Part shown: positions 7,811 through 15,092 of the stretch, one piece after another
How positions within the stretch are numbered: the stretch's first letter is position 1
Layout of the letters: every line of letters begins with the position of its first letter
From: Thermoleophilaceae bacterium
Lineage (GTDB): Bacteria; Actinomycetota; Thermoleophilia; Solirubrobacterales; Thermoleophilaceae
DNA length: 64,000 nucleotides
Direction of reading: 5' to 3'
NCBI GenBank assembly: GCA_030447905.1
Contig: JAUJNZ010000008.1
Span: 93,333 to 157,332, forward strand
The notes under the pieces: generated by a model
What the model was told of the DNA's origin: nothing
Database searches by the model: none
What the model saw: only the letters and a program-made list of their open reading frames with translations
Made by a program: the position numbers and the translations under genes

Positions 7811-9841
7811 ATGTCCTCTCTGTTATCGGCACGAGACCCGGGGGCTGTAGGAAAGTTGCGGAGGGATCGATCGGTGGCCGGGGCGCTCGTGGCGCTGCCC
7901 GGAGCGCTCACTCTTTACCTCAGCTTCAGCAGCGGAGGCTTCTTTCCGGACGCGACCGGACTGGCGGTGGTCGTGGTTTCGCTCGTCCTCGTGGTGCGAA
8001 TCACGCTGGCCGAGAGACCATTCGCCGGAGTTTCCGGACTCGTCCTCCTCGCCGGGGGGGCGCTGACCCTCCTCGCGATCTGGACGCTCCTGTCGGCGCT
8101 CTGGTCGGGGTCTCCGGCTCGCGCCCTGCTCGAGTTCGACCGGACGCTCCTCTATCTACTCGCCCTCGTCACGCTCGCCACCTTGCCCGTCACGGCGCCA
8201 CGGCTCGAGTGGGCGCTGCGGGCCTTCGCCGGCGCGGTGAGCGTGGTCTGCCTGGCGGGGCTCACGAGCAGGCTGTTGCCCGACGTCCTGGCTACGGAGC
8301 CCTCGGCCCTCGTCGAGCGCCTGAGCTATCCGGTTGATTACTGGAACGCGCTTGGCCTGCTGGCCGCCGTCGGCGCGATTGCGTGCCTGCACCTGACGAG
8401 CGGACCGGGCCAGCCGCGAGCGGTGCGGGCTCTGAGTGCCGGGGCGATTCCGCTGCTCGCGTCCACGCTGCTCCTTACCTTCTCGCGCGGGGCGATCGCC
8501 GTCGCGGTTCTGGGCGCGCTCGTCTACGCGTTACTCGGGCGGCCCTGGGGCCTGCTCAGTACGGCTTTGGCCGCAGGACCGACCACGGCGCTTGCCCTCG
8601 TCCAGACCTACGGGGCCGAGCTGCTCGGCCGCGAGGGTGCCGCGGCCCCCGCTGCTATCGCGCAGGGCCATGAGCTCGCGCCGGTCCTCCTTGCATGTGC
8701 GCTCGGGGCGGGCCTTCTCCGGCTCGGTCTCGCCCCCGTCGATGAGCTGATCGAGGGCGGTGCCAAGCGCCAGGCGGCGGCAAACGCGGGCATTCCCCGA
8801 CGCGCCAAGCTGGCGGGAGGGGCGACGGTCGCGCTCGCTCTGGTCGCTCTCCTCCTGGCGCTCGACGTGCCCGACCGCGTCGAGCGCCAGTACGCGCGTT
8901 TCGTCGCGGGAGACACCCTCGCCACCGCCGACACTCGCGACCGGCTGACGAGCCCCGCCAACAACGGTCGCCTGGATCATTGGAAGGTCGCAGTCGATGC
9001 CTTCAGCGCCGCACCGCTTCGGGGCCAGGGCGCCGGGAGCTACCAGATCCTATGGGCTCGCGACCGGGACTCGGACTTCAATGTCCTCGACGGCCACTCG
9101 CTGTATCTCGAGTCGCTCGCTGAGCTCGGCTTGATCGGCTTGGGCCTGCTCGTCCTCGTGCTGCTGGCCCTCGGGGGCGCCCTCGCCGTCCGCGCCCGCG
9201 GCCGCAACCGCAGCCTCTACGCCGCCGTTCTCGCCGCCGTCCTCGCCTGGGCCGTGCATGCGGGCGTCGACTGGCACTGGGAGATGCCGGCGGTCACAAC
9301 GTGGGTCTTCGCCCTCGGTGGCCTGGCGATCGCGGCGCCTGCGGGGGAGACCGGCCGCGCCCAGGGGCCGGCACCGCTCTCGCGCATCGTGGCCGCGCTC
9401 GGGTGCCTACTGCTCGCGGTCACGCCCGCCCTCGCCGCGCTGTCCCAGCGGGCCCTCGACGAGAGCGTCGCCGCCTTTCGCCGCGGCGACTGCACCCGCA
9501 GCGTCGACGCCGCCATCACGTCGATCTCCTATCTAAGCGTCCGGCCCCAGCCCTTCGAGCTGCTCGCCTACTGCGACGTCCGAGCGGGATTCTCGGAGCT
9601 CGCGGTCAAGAGCATGCGCAATGCCCTCGCCCGCGACCCGGCGAACTGGGAGTACCACTACGGGCTCGCGCTCGTGCGGGGCGCGGCCGGGCTCGATCCT
9701 CGGCCTCCGGCCGCAGTCGCGCTCGCCCTCAACCCCCTCAGCCCGCTGACGCAGGAGGCGGCCATCGAGCTCGGAACGGCCGACAGGTCCCCCGAATGGC
9801 GAAGGCGGGCCCTGGAGGCCCGCCTTCCGCTCGCGCCTTGA
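7811..9841 (+). CDS. O-antigen ligase-like membrane protein with C-terminal tetratricopeptide-like region
   Basis: About 676 residues from the ATG at 7811 (GGGGGAAG lies about 20 bases upstream; earlier starts would lengthen the tail without obvious homology). It has about 12 membrane segments, an external loop containing NNGRLDHWKVAVDAF and GAGSYQILWARDRD, then a segment typical of the Wzy_C family (VLDGHSLYLESLAELGLIGL). The last 130 residues are soluble, with helical hairpins of tetratricopeptide character (AVKSMRNALARDPANWEYHY). It is the second polymerase/ligase candidate in this locus, so the two may act at different steps. Confidence 0.8.
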   Translation: MSSLLSARDPGAVGKLRRDRSVAGALVALPGALTLYLSFSSGGFFPDATGLAVVVVSLVLVVRITLAERPFAGVSGLVLLAGGALTLLAIWTLLSALWSGSPARALLEFDRTLLYLLALVTLATLPVTAPRLEWALRAFAGAVSVVCLAGLTSRLLPDVLATEPSALVERLSYPVDYWNALGLLAAVGAIACLHLTSGPGQPRAVRALSAGAIPLLASTLLLTFSRGAIAVAVLGALVYALLGRPWGLLSTALAAGPTTALALVQTYGAELLGREGAAAPAAIAQGHELAPVLLACALGAGLLRLGLAPVDELIEGGAKRQAAANAGIPRRAKLAGGATVALALVALLLALDVPDRVERQYARFVAGDTLATADTRDRLTSPANNGRLDHWKVAVDAFSAAPLRGQGAGSYQILWARDRDSDFNVLDGHSLYLESLAELGLIGLGLLVLVLLALGGALAVRARGRNRSLYAAVLAAVLAWAVHAGVDWHWEMPAVTTWVFALGGLAIAAPAGETGRAQGPAPLSRIVAALGCLLLAVTPALAALSQRALDESVAAFRRGDCTRSVDAAITSISYLSVRPQPFELLAYCDVRAGFSELAVKSMRNALARDPANWEYHYGLALVRGAAGLDPRPPAAVALALNPLSPLTQEAAIELGTADRSPEWRRRALEARLPLAP

Positions 9842-9870
9842 GTCCCCTCGGCCACGCCGAGGCCGGGACT
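9802..9870. terminator. two tandem hairpins between convergent genes
   Basis: A perfect 10-bp stem (AAGGCGGGCC with GGCCCGCCTT, loop of five) lies inside the last codons of the upstream gene at 9802-9826. A second hairpin follows at 9841-9870, with AGTCCC/GGGACT and CTCGGC/GCCGAG arms, a CAC loop and a three-base bulge. They sit exactly between convergent transcription units, so bidirectional termination is likely. No U-run follows, as is common in high-GC actinobacteria. Confidence 0.5.
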
Positions 9871-9890
9871 CGGCCCCGACCCGTTCCTAC

Positions 9891-10409
9891 TTACTCGCGG
9901 GAGCTCCGACGACGGAGCACGAAGCCCGAGCCGAGCAGGCCGAGACCGCCGATCAGCACCGGAATGGCCGCGAAGCCCGTGAACGGGAGCTCACCGCCGC
10001 CGGTGCCCGAGGACTGCTGCTCCGCCGGCTGGACGTCGGCCGGATCGCTCGGATCGCTCAGAGTGGTCGACTCGCTCGAACCGCCGGAGCCGCCGGAATC
10101 GCCGGGATTGCTGAAGTACTGCACCTCTGAGGCGTCACCCGAGTCCCCGAGCCCGGAGACGGCCAGGCCGACCCCACCGAGTGACATCAGGATGCCCAGC
10201 GCCAGAATCATCGTGATCGCGATACGTGACCTCAAGAGAGCTCCTTTCCCGTGGCTGACCCCCGTTCGCTCCGCGGCGGCCGCCCGCGCACGCGCGCGGG
10301 TCTTGGCGCGGTCGAGCGCGAGCCCGTCGAGCGACGGCCGCTCCTCGCGCAGCCACTGGGCCACGGGGAGGAGGTCATCGGGAAGAGGGCGCTCGCTTCG
10401 ATCGCTCAT
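9891..10409 (-). CDS. LPFTG-motif membrane/cell-wall protein with cytoplasmic N-terminal segment
   Basis: The protein is 172 residues. Residues 1-60 are charged and hydrophilic, 63-85 form a membrane helix, 86-138 are Gly/Ser/Asp-rich, and the C-terminus is a sortase-sorting signal: LPFTG at 141-145, a hydrophobic segment at 147-164 and RRR at 166-168. Instead of a signal peptide it has a 60-residue N-terminal tail with DGLALDRAKTRARAR, which could be an anti-sigma-like segment (inference only). It is divergent from an ECF sigma gene 52 bases away, and a class E sortase gene follows that, so it is the likely sortase substrate. The start codon overlaps an anti-Shine-Dalgarno match. Confidence 0.8.
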   Translation of the reverse strand: MSDRSERPLPDDLLPVAQWLREERPSLDGLALDRAKTRARARAAAAERTGVSHGKGALLRSRIAITMILALGILMSLGGVGLAVSGLGDSGDASEVQYFSNPGDSGGSGGSSESTTLSDPSDPADVQPAEQQSSGTGGGELPFTGFAAIPVLIGGLGLLGSGFVLRRRSSRE

Positions 10410-10419
10410 CACCTCCTTA
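10407..10419 (-). promoter_or_regulatory. ribosome binding site merged with start codon of the LPFTG gene
   Basis: On the minus strand the sequence is ATAAGGAGGTGATG. It matches the full anti-Shine-Dalgarno complement TAAGGAGGTGAT, running straight into the ATG at 10409. The usual 5-9 base spacer is absent. It supports a start in this region but is an odd geometry. Confidence 0.5.
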
Positions 10420-10461
10420 TACGGATGAGCGCCTCCCTTCCTGACCGAGCCTGCGGAAAAC

Positions 10462-10962
10462 ATGCGCGACGCTGACTTCGAGCGCCTCTACGCCGAGCAC
10501 GCGGAGCCGCTTTTCGCCTTTCTCGCCTACCGCACCGGCGATCGGGTCCTCGCCGAGGATCTGCTCGCCGACACCTTCGAGCGCGTCCTGCGCGCCCGCC
10601 GCCGCTTCGACCGCCGCCGGGGCAGCGCCAAGACGTGGATCTACTCGATCGCCCTCAACCTCCTGCGCGACCACGCGCGCGGGCGGACGGCCGAGGCGCG
10701 TGCGATCGCCGGCGCACGCTCGGGCGCAGTGGCGGGCGGGGAGGAGAGCCCTCCCGACCGGGCGCTCGAGGGGGTCGAGCACCGCGACACCGTGACGCGA
10801 GCTCTGGCCGGCCTCAGCGACGAGGAGCGCGAGGCGATCGCCCTGCGCTTCGGCGGTGACCTGACCGTTCCCGAGATCGCCCAGGTCACCGGCGAGCGGC
10901 TGACCACGGTCGAGGGGCGCGTCTACCGAGCGCTCGGGAAGCTGCGCGATGAGCTCTCCTGA
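10462..10962 (+). CDS. ECF-type sigma-70 family RNA polymerase sigma factor
   Basis: This 166-residue protein has a two-domain sigma layout. Region 2 spans residues 1-75 (DFERLYAEHAEPLFAFLAYR, AEDLLADTFERVLRARRRFD, GSAKTWIYSIALNLLRDHAR). A linker leads to region 4 at about 108-166 (LAGLSDEEREAIALRFGGD, TVPEIAQVTGERLTTVEGRV). It is divergent from the LPFTG protein gene and overlaps a small membrane-protein ORF by 14 bases. No zinc-binding anti-sigma gene is adjacent, so the neighbouring membrane proteins are candidates for its regulator. Confidence 0.9.
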   Translation: MRDADFERLYAEHAEPLFAFLAYRTGDRVLAEDLLADTFERVLRARRRFDRRRGSAKTWIYSIALNLLRDHARGRTAEARAIAGARSGAVAGGEESPPDRALEGVEHRDTVTRALAGLSDEEREAIALRFGGDLTVPEIAQVTGERLTTVEGRVYRALGKLRDELS

Positions 10963-11329
10963 GCACCGTGGACCGGGCCGGAGGGGCCGGCGCTCGCGAG
11001 CGCGGCGGTTGCTCGGCTCGCTGATGTACTGGTTCGCGGTGTTGATCATCTCCCTCGCGCTGGTGATCGGGCTCGTGTTGCTGATCGAATCCCGCGACGA
11101 GTCGCAGGTCGAGGGACGAGGCGGCGCCAGCTCGGCGCCGGCCCGGATCGGTGCCCGGTCTGCTCAGGTCGGGAGCGGCTCCGCCCGCTCGAGCCGCCCG
11201 AACACCACGATCCGCTGGGCCGCGCTGTACAGCGGGTGGCAGGCCGTGAGCACTAGCCGGTCGTGGCCGACGCGCCGGGTGACCTCGGTGGCGGTGGGCG
11301 GCACGATCCTCCGCTTCTCGACTCGGTAG
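10949..11329 (+). CDS. putative small single-pass membrane protein downstream of sigma factor
   Basis: The ATG lies 14 bases before the sigma-factor stop, suggesting coupled translation. The predicted product of up to 126 residues starts with a very basic tail (RGPGRRGRRSRARRLLGSL), then one membrane helix at about residues 27-46 and an external polar stretch. The last 55 codons run antisense to the end of the sortase gene, so that portion may be fortuitous or a frameshift may have removed an earlier stop. I do not recognise the family. Position suggests a role with the sigma factor, but nothing proves that it is expressed. Confidence 0.4.
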   Translation: MSSPEHRGPGRRGRRSRARRLLGSLMYWFAVLIISLALVIGLVLLIESRDESQVEGRGGASSAPARIGARSAQVGSGSARSSRPNTTIRWAALYSGWQAVSTSRSWPTRRVTSVAVGGTILRFSTR

Positions 11330-11799
11330 ACGAAGCGCCCGTAGGGCATCTCGAGGACGAGCGGCTGACCGCGCCGCAGCCGATCGATCGTGCGGAAGGG
11401 CGCAAGGTAGGTGGTTCGGTGGCCCGCGACGGCGACCGTCCCGCGCTGGCCCGGAAGCGGCGTGTCGGAGTAGTGGCCGGGACCCTTTCGCAGCGCCGAG
11501 GTGCCGACCCCCTGGACCATGACGAAGCTGCGTCGCAAGGTCGGCATCGAGATCCGCCCCAGGGCGCGTCCGCGCTCAACGCGGTCGGCGAGGCGGGCCG
11601 CGGCCGCGGCGAAATCGCCGCCCCCGTCGCCCGCCATGCCGGCGAGCTCTCGCTCGAGGTCCGACTGCCGGGTCTTGGCGATACCCCAGGAGATCGGCTC
11701 TTGCCAGAGGAGGGTTGTCGTCGCGTCGAGGACCAGCAGGGCGCCGCTCACCATCAGCACCGAGGCCACGAAGCGCAGGGCCGTGCGGACGCGGCGCAT
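11164..11799 (-). CDS. class E sortase
   Basis: This 211-residue protein has an N-terminal membrane anchor (residues 8-28) and a sortase beta-barrel. The catalytic triad is visible: His in VAVAGHRTTY, Cys in LVLTACHPLYS and Arg in SAAQRIVVFGRL. The TACHP context and size fit class E, the actinobacterial housekeeping-type sortase that usually recognises LAXTG or LPXTG-like signals. Its probable client is the LPFTG protein encoded at 9891-10409. It cleaves between Thr and Gly and joins the product to the cell wall or a pilin. Confidence 0.9.
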   Translation of the reverse strand: MRRVRTALRFVASVLMVSGALLVLDATTTLLWQEPISWGIAKTRQSDLERELAGMAGDGGGDFAAAAARLADRVERGRALGRISMPTLRRSFVMVQGVGTSALRKGPGHYSDTPLPGQRGTVAVAGHRTTYLAPFRTIDRLRRGQPLVLEMPYGRFVYRVEKRRIVPPTATEVTRRVGHDRLVLTACHPLYSAAQRIVVFGRLERAEPLPT

Positions 11800-11960
11800 G
11801 GCACCAGTCTAGGTCGAAGTCGTCTCGCGCGAACGCCGTGTCTGCAGGTCCGGTCGACGCCTTCCTCTCACCACCGATACCGCGCCGTGGACGCGCGCGG
11901 CCCGATGCCGCCAGGGCCGGCGTGGGACCCACCGGAATCGGGTACGATGCACAGGCGCGG

Positions 11961-13430
11961 ATGGCAACGACTTGGAAGCAGCCGACGGATCGGCGGGGGG
12001 TGGCGAAGCTCAGGGCTTCGCTCGACCGCCTCTCTCGCCGCGAGCGAGTCGCGGCGCTCGCTCTTGCCCTTCTGGTGGTGCTACTCCTCGCCGCAGGGGT
12101 CGGGAGCGCCGTCGGCGGCGGCCTTCCGTTCGGGGACGACGAGGAGGCGCGCGGGCCCGCGGGGGTCCCCTCCGACTGGGCGAACCTCGAGCCGCTGCTG
12201 CCGCTCGCACCGAGCCTCAAGGACATAGCGGCTCTCAAGCGCACCGCGGCGGGAGAAGGCTCAGGCGTGCTGGCGGCCGAGTCGGACGGCGCCGGGGCAC
12301 TCCGCCTTCGCGCCCTTCCGGAAGGCGCTAGGACCCTCCGCCGCGCCCGGGTCGCTGGAGAGGGGGCTCCTGCCGGGCGGCGCCGGCCAGCGGCCCTCCG
12401 GGCCCCCACGGACCTACGCGCACCGAGGATCCCCCTGCCCTCGGTGCGACGGATTCTCGCGACCCGCTTGGGCACGGCTCTGGGCGCCGCGAACGAGCTC
12501 CTCGAGATCGTCGAGATAGATCTCCAAAACCTCCCCAACCTTCCGATCGACCTCGACCTCGCCATTCCGCGCCTCCCCCCTCTCCCGGACACCCCGCTCC
12601 CGCCGATCGGTGACCCGGTGATCGATCCGCCCGACCTGCCGGGCGGCAATCCCCTGCCGGGCGGCGATCCCCTGCCGGGCGGCGGTTCCCTCCCCGGTAG
12701 TCCGGGTGCGCCGCCCGCACCCATCAACGTGACGGTCGTCAACTCCCAGGCGGATTCCAGCTTCGACGTCCTCCTGGTCGCCCGCGGGCGGAGCCTAGTC
12801 GAGGCCTATCGCTTCCCCGATCGCGACATCTCCGGGCTCGCCGCCCAGATCAACCTCCGCTCGAGCGTGCTCGTCGCCGACGTCCTGCGCGACCGCAGGC
12901 GCCTCGCGCGCGTGACCGCGGCTCCTCTTCGCTCCGCCGACGCCTCCGCCCCAGGCGCGGGCACCGGTACCGCCGGCCTTGCCGTGAGCAGCGCGTCGCG
13001 GGGCGGGGGCGGCGGGGGGAACGAGGCGGGCCAGGCCAGGCCGGCGAGTGCGACCTCAGGGGCGAACGAGCGCCCGAGTGCGGACCTCCGCCAGAGCGTT
13101 CGTTCCGCCGGCGGATCGGCGGCCGGCCGGGGCAGCTCCCCGACGCGATCGTCTTCGCCGAGCTCTTCCTCGCCGCGCTCCGGCGCCGCGAATGCGCCCC
13201 GCCGCCGGGCGCGGCGAGCTGGTCGGTCAGGCGCGTCGCCGCGCACGAGCCCCAAGCCTCCCCGTCTGCGGTCGTCGCGGGGAGCCGGCCACAGCCGCGG
13301 TCAGCGCTCGCAAAAGCCGCGCAAGGCCAGGAAGCTCAAGGCGAACAAGCAGGACCAGAAGGAGAGGAAACCCAAGAAGGGCAAGCGAGGCCAGGGTGGC
13401 GATGACGATGAAGAGGGAGACGACGACTAG
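11961..13430 (+). CDS. single-pass proline-rich surface protein, paralog A
   Basis: The chosen start at 11961 gives 489 residues; the frame is open upstream but without a coding look. A basic cytoplasmic tail is followed by a membrane helix (about residues 32-50), the block GGGLPFGDDEE, then PSDWANLEPLLPLAP. A proline-rich stretch follows, with six-residue repeats LPGGNP/LPGGDP/LPGGGS near residues 230-250, and a Ser/Arg-rich tail ends in a Lys-rich and Asp/Glu-rich terminus. The same ordered blocks appear in the next gene, so these are tandem paralogs. I do not recognise the family. The sortase neighbour suggests a surface role, but no LPXTG signal is present at the C-terminus. Confidence 0.65.
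   Translation: MATTWKQPTDRRGVAKLRASLDRLSRRERVAALALALLVVLLLAAGVGSAVGGGLPFGDDEEARGPAGVPSDWANLEPLLPLAPSLKDIAALKRTAAGEGSGVLAAESDGAGALRLRALPEGARTLRRARVAGEGAPAGRRRPAALRAPTDLRAPRIPLPSVRRILATRLGTALGAANELLEIVEIDLQNLPNLPIDLDLAIPRLPPLPDTPLPPIGDPVIDPPDLPGGNPLPGGDPLPGGGSLPGSPGAPPAPINVTVVNSQADSSFDVLLVARGRSLVEAYRFPDRDISGLAAQINLRSSVLVADVLRDRRRLARVTAAPLRSADASAPGAGTGTAGLAVSSASRGGGGGGNEAGQARPASATSGANERPSADLRQSVRSAGGSAAGRGSSPTRSSSPSSSSPRSGAANAPRRRARRAGRSGASPRTSPKPPRLRSSRGAGHSRGQRSQKPRKARKLKANKQDQKERKPKKGKRGQGGDDDEEGDDD
12636..12692 (+). repeat. three 18-bp tandem repeats (LPGGxx)
   Basis: The unit CTGCCGGGCGGCRRTCCC is repeated in frame about three times and encodes LPGGNP, LPGGDP and LPGGGS, with a partial fourth unit. 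It is a simple coding minisatellite inside the proline-rich domain of paralog A, and could vary in copy number between strains. Confidence 0.7.
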
Positions 13431-13604
13431 CTCTCGTTTCCTTCCGCCGCCAAGTGGCTGGCCAGGGCGCTAGGTTGAGGTAAGAAGCTCGTCGGACGCG
13501 GGTGCTCGGGCAGCGTGGGAGCGGCCTGAGAGCCATCGACGGCTCGGTTTCTCGCGGGGGGTGAGTCAACCCCTCTCAAAGTCGGCTACCCTCGCCGATC
13601 GGGG

Positions 13605-14990
13605 ATGCTGAAACGCTTGAAGCAGTCGGTGGAGGACCACCCCGCCGCCGAAGCGAGTCCGCGGTCTACCTCCGACCGCCGCGGCGGGCAAGTCATCGTC
13701 GCCCTCAGCGCCCTCTCGGCCTTCTTTCTCATCGCCGCCCTGGCGGGCGCTCTGGGCGTCGGGTTCCCTTTCGGCGATCGCGACGAGCCGGCAAAGAGGG
13801 ATGAACCTCGCGCAGCACTTCCGCCAGAATGGCGTGACCTTCGGCCGCTGCGCCCTCTGTTCCCGGAGGGCGAGGGATCGGGCGTCGCCTCGGATCGGGC
13901 GCGCGATCCGTCGAGGCCGCGGCCGGCCAGGGGACCTGTTACCAACCTTCTACCCCGCGCCGCCCGCCCGCGTGCTGCATCCCGGCCCCGGCTACGCGTC
14001 GGCCCGCCGCGGCGAGCGAGGCCGCTGGCGGCCGCCGCTACGCGCCCTCGACCGGTGCCCAGGCTCGTGCCTGCCCGGGCCCTTGGGCTCGACTTGAGGG
14101 TAAGTCTGCCAAGCCTTGTCGGCTTGGTCGACCTCGACGTTACTCGGCTGTTCGACTTTCTGTTCGCAGGCGGAGGCCTTGCCCTCGACATCGACTTCGA
14201 CCTGGGCTTCGAGCTCCCCGACATCGATCTCCTTCCGGGCTTCGAGCTGTCCCCGATCGACATTCCCGTCGATCCTCCGCTGCCGGTTGATGTCCCCGAC
14301 CTTCCCCGGCCGACCCGCCCGCTTCCGCCCGCACAACCGCTGGTCTCCACCGATGCACCGCCCGCCCGCCTGCCTCGCGTGGGCCGACCTCTCGGAGCCG
14401 CCACTCTCGGGACCCCGCCCGGGACCGCCGCGCGGACTGCCGAAACCAAGGTGGCGTCCGAGGCGGAGGCATCGCCAGCTTCCTCCGTCCTCCCCGGGGT
14501 CGAGCCTTACCTTCGCCGTCGCCTTAGCCGGACGGCGAGGCCGAGCTCGGATGCCGCCCGGCGGAGATCGTCGCCCGGGTCCGAGTCGGGCGACCGCGCG
14601 CGCCGCCCTTCGAAACGGGAAGGGGAGCGCTCGGGCGACTCGGCCGAAGAGATTGCGAGCTCCGGCTCGGCGACCCCGGAGCGGCGCTCCGCATCAGACG
14701 GCCCGCTCGAGGTGCCGGCGGAGGTTCGAGCCGGATCCCGCTCCTCCCGTGACCGCCGCGACGCCCGGCGAGCCGCCGGCGATCGCGCGACGGAGTGCCA
14801 GCGCCCCCCGAGGGACAGAGAAGACGGAGAGGACGACCACCAGAGCTGCGAGCAGGGCGAGCGAGACTCCGAGCGCAGGCAGAAGCGCAGGGACGACCAG
14901 GAGCGGCGGGAGGACGACGCCCGCGGTCGCGAGGACGACGCCCGCGGTCGCGAGGAGGATGACGCGCGCACCGATCGCCGCGGCGGCTAG
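13605..14990 (+). CDS. single-pass proline/arginine-rich surface protein, paralog B
   Basis: This 461-residue protein has one membrane helix (about residues 32-50) followed by GVGFPFGDRDEP and LPPEWRDLRPLRPLFPE, blocks shared with the preceding gene (GLPFGDDEE and PSDWANLEPLLPLAP). A middle segment LDIDFDLGFELPDIDLLPGF parallels the IDLDLAIPRLPPLPD segment of paralog A. The C-terminal third is low-complexity Arg/Asp/Glu and ends with DDARGRE repeats. It is likely a membrane-anchored extracellular protein, product unknown, transcribed after paralog A with 174 bases between. Confidence 0.6.
   Translation: MLKRLKQSVEDHPAAEASPRSTSDRRGGQVIVALSALSAFFLIAALAGALGVGFPFGDRDEPAKRDEPRAALPPEWRDLRPLRPLFPEGEGSGVASDRARDPSRPRPARGPVTNLLPRAARPRAASRPRLRVGPPRRARPLAAAATRPRPVPRLVPARALGLDLRVSLPSLVGLVDLDVTRLFDFLFAGGGLALDIDFDLGFELPDIDLLPGFELSPIDIPVDPPLPVDVPDLPRPTRPLPPAQPLVSTDAPPARLPRVGRPLGAATLGTPPGTAARTAETKVASEAEASPASSVLPGVEPYLRRRLSRTARPSSDAARRRSSPGSESGDRARRPSKREGERSGDSAEEIASSGSATPERRSASDGPLEVPAEVRAGSRSSRDRRDARRAAGDRATECQRPPRDREDGEDDHQSCEQGERDSERRQKRRDDQERREDDARGREDDARGREEDDARTDRRGG
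14910..14960 (+). repeat. 21-bp tandem repeats (DDARGRE)
   Basis: Two exact copies and a degenerate third of a 21-base unit (GACGACGCCCGCGGTCGCGAG) encode DDARGRE, DDARGRE and EDDART at the charged C-terminus of paralog B. Confidence 0.7.
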
Positions 14991-15092
14991 GGCAGTCGCC
15001 CGAGCCTGAACCGGTCGTCGGTTCCGGCGGGTAATCTACCTCGCCTTCGCCGGCGTGACAGCGCCGCACATAGTCAGGAGTCCTTCCAGGCC

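Noticed and set aside
12000..13430. Reading the charged tail of paralog A as a separate histone-like gene
   Set aside because: The Lys-rich and Asp-rich tail is continuous in frame with the membrane protein and has no start signal.
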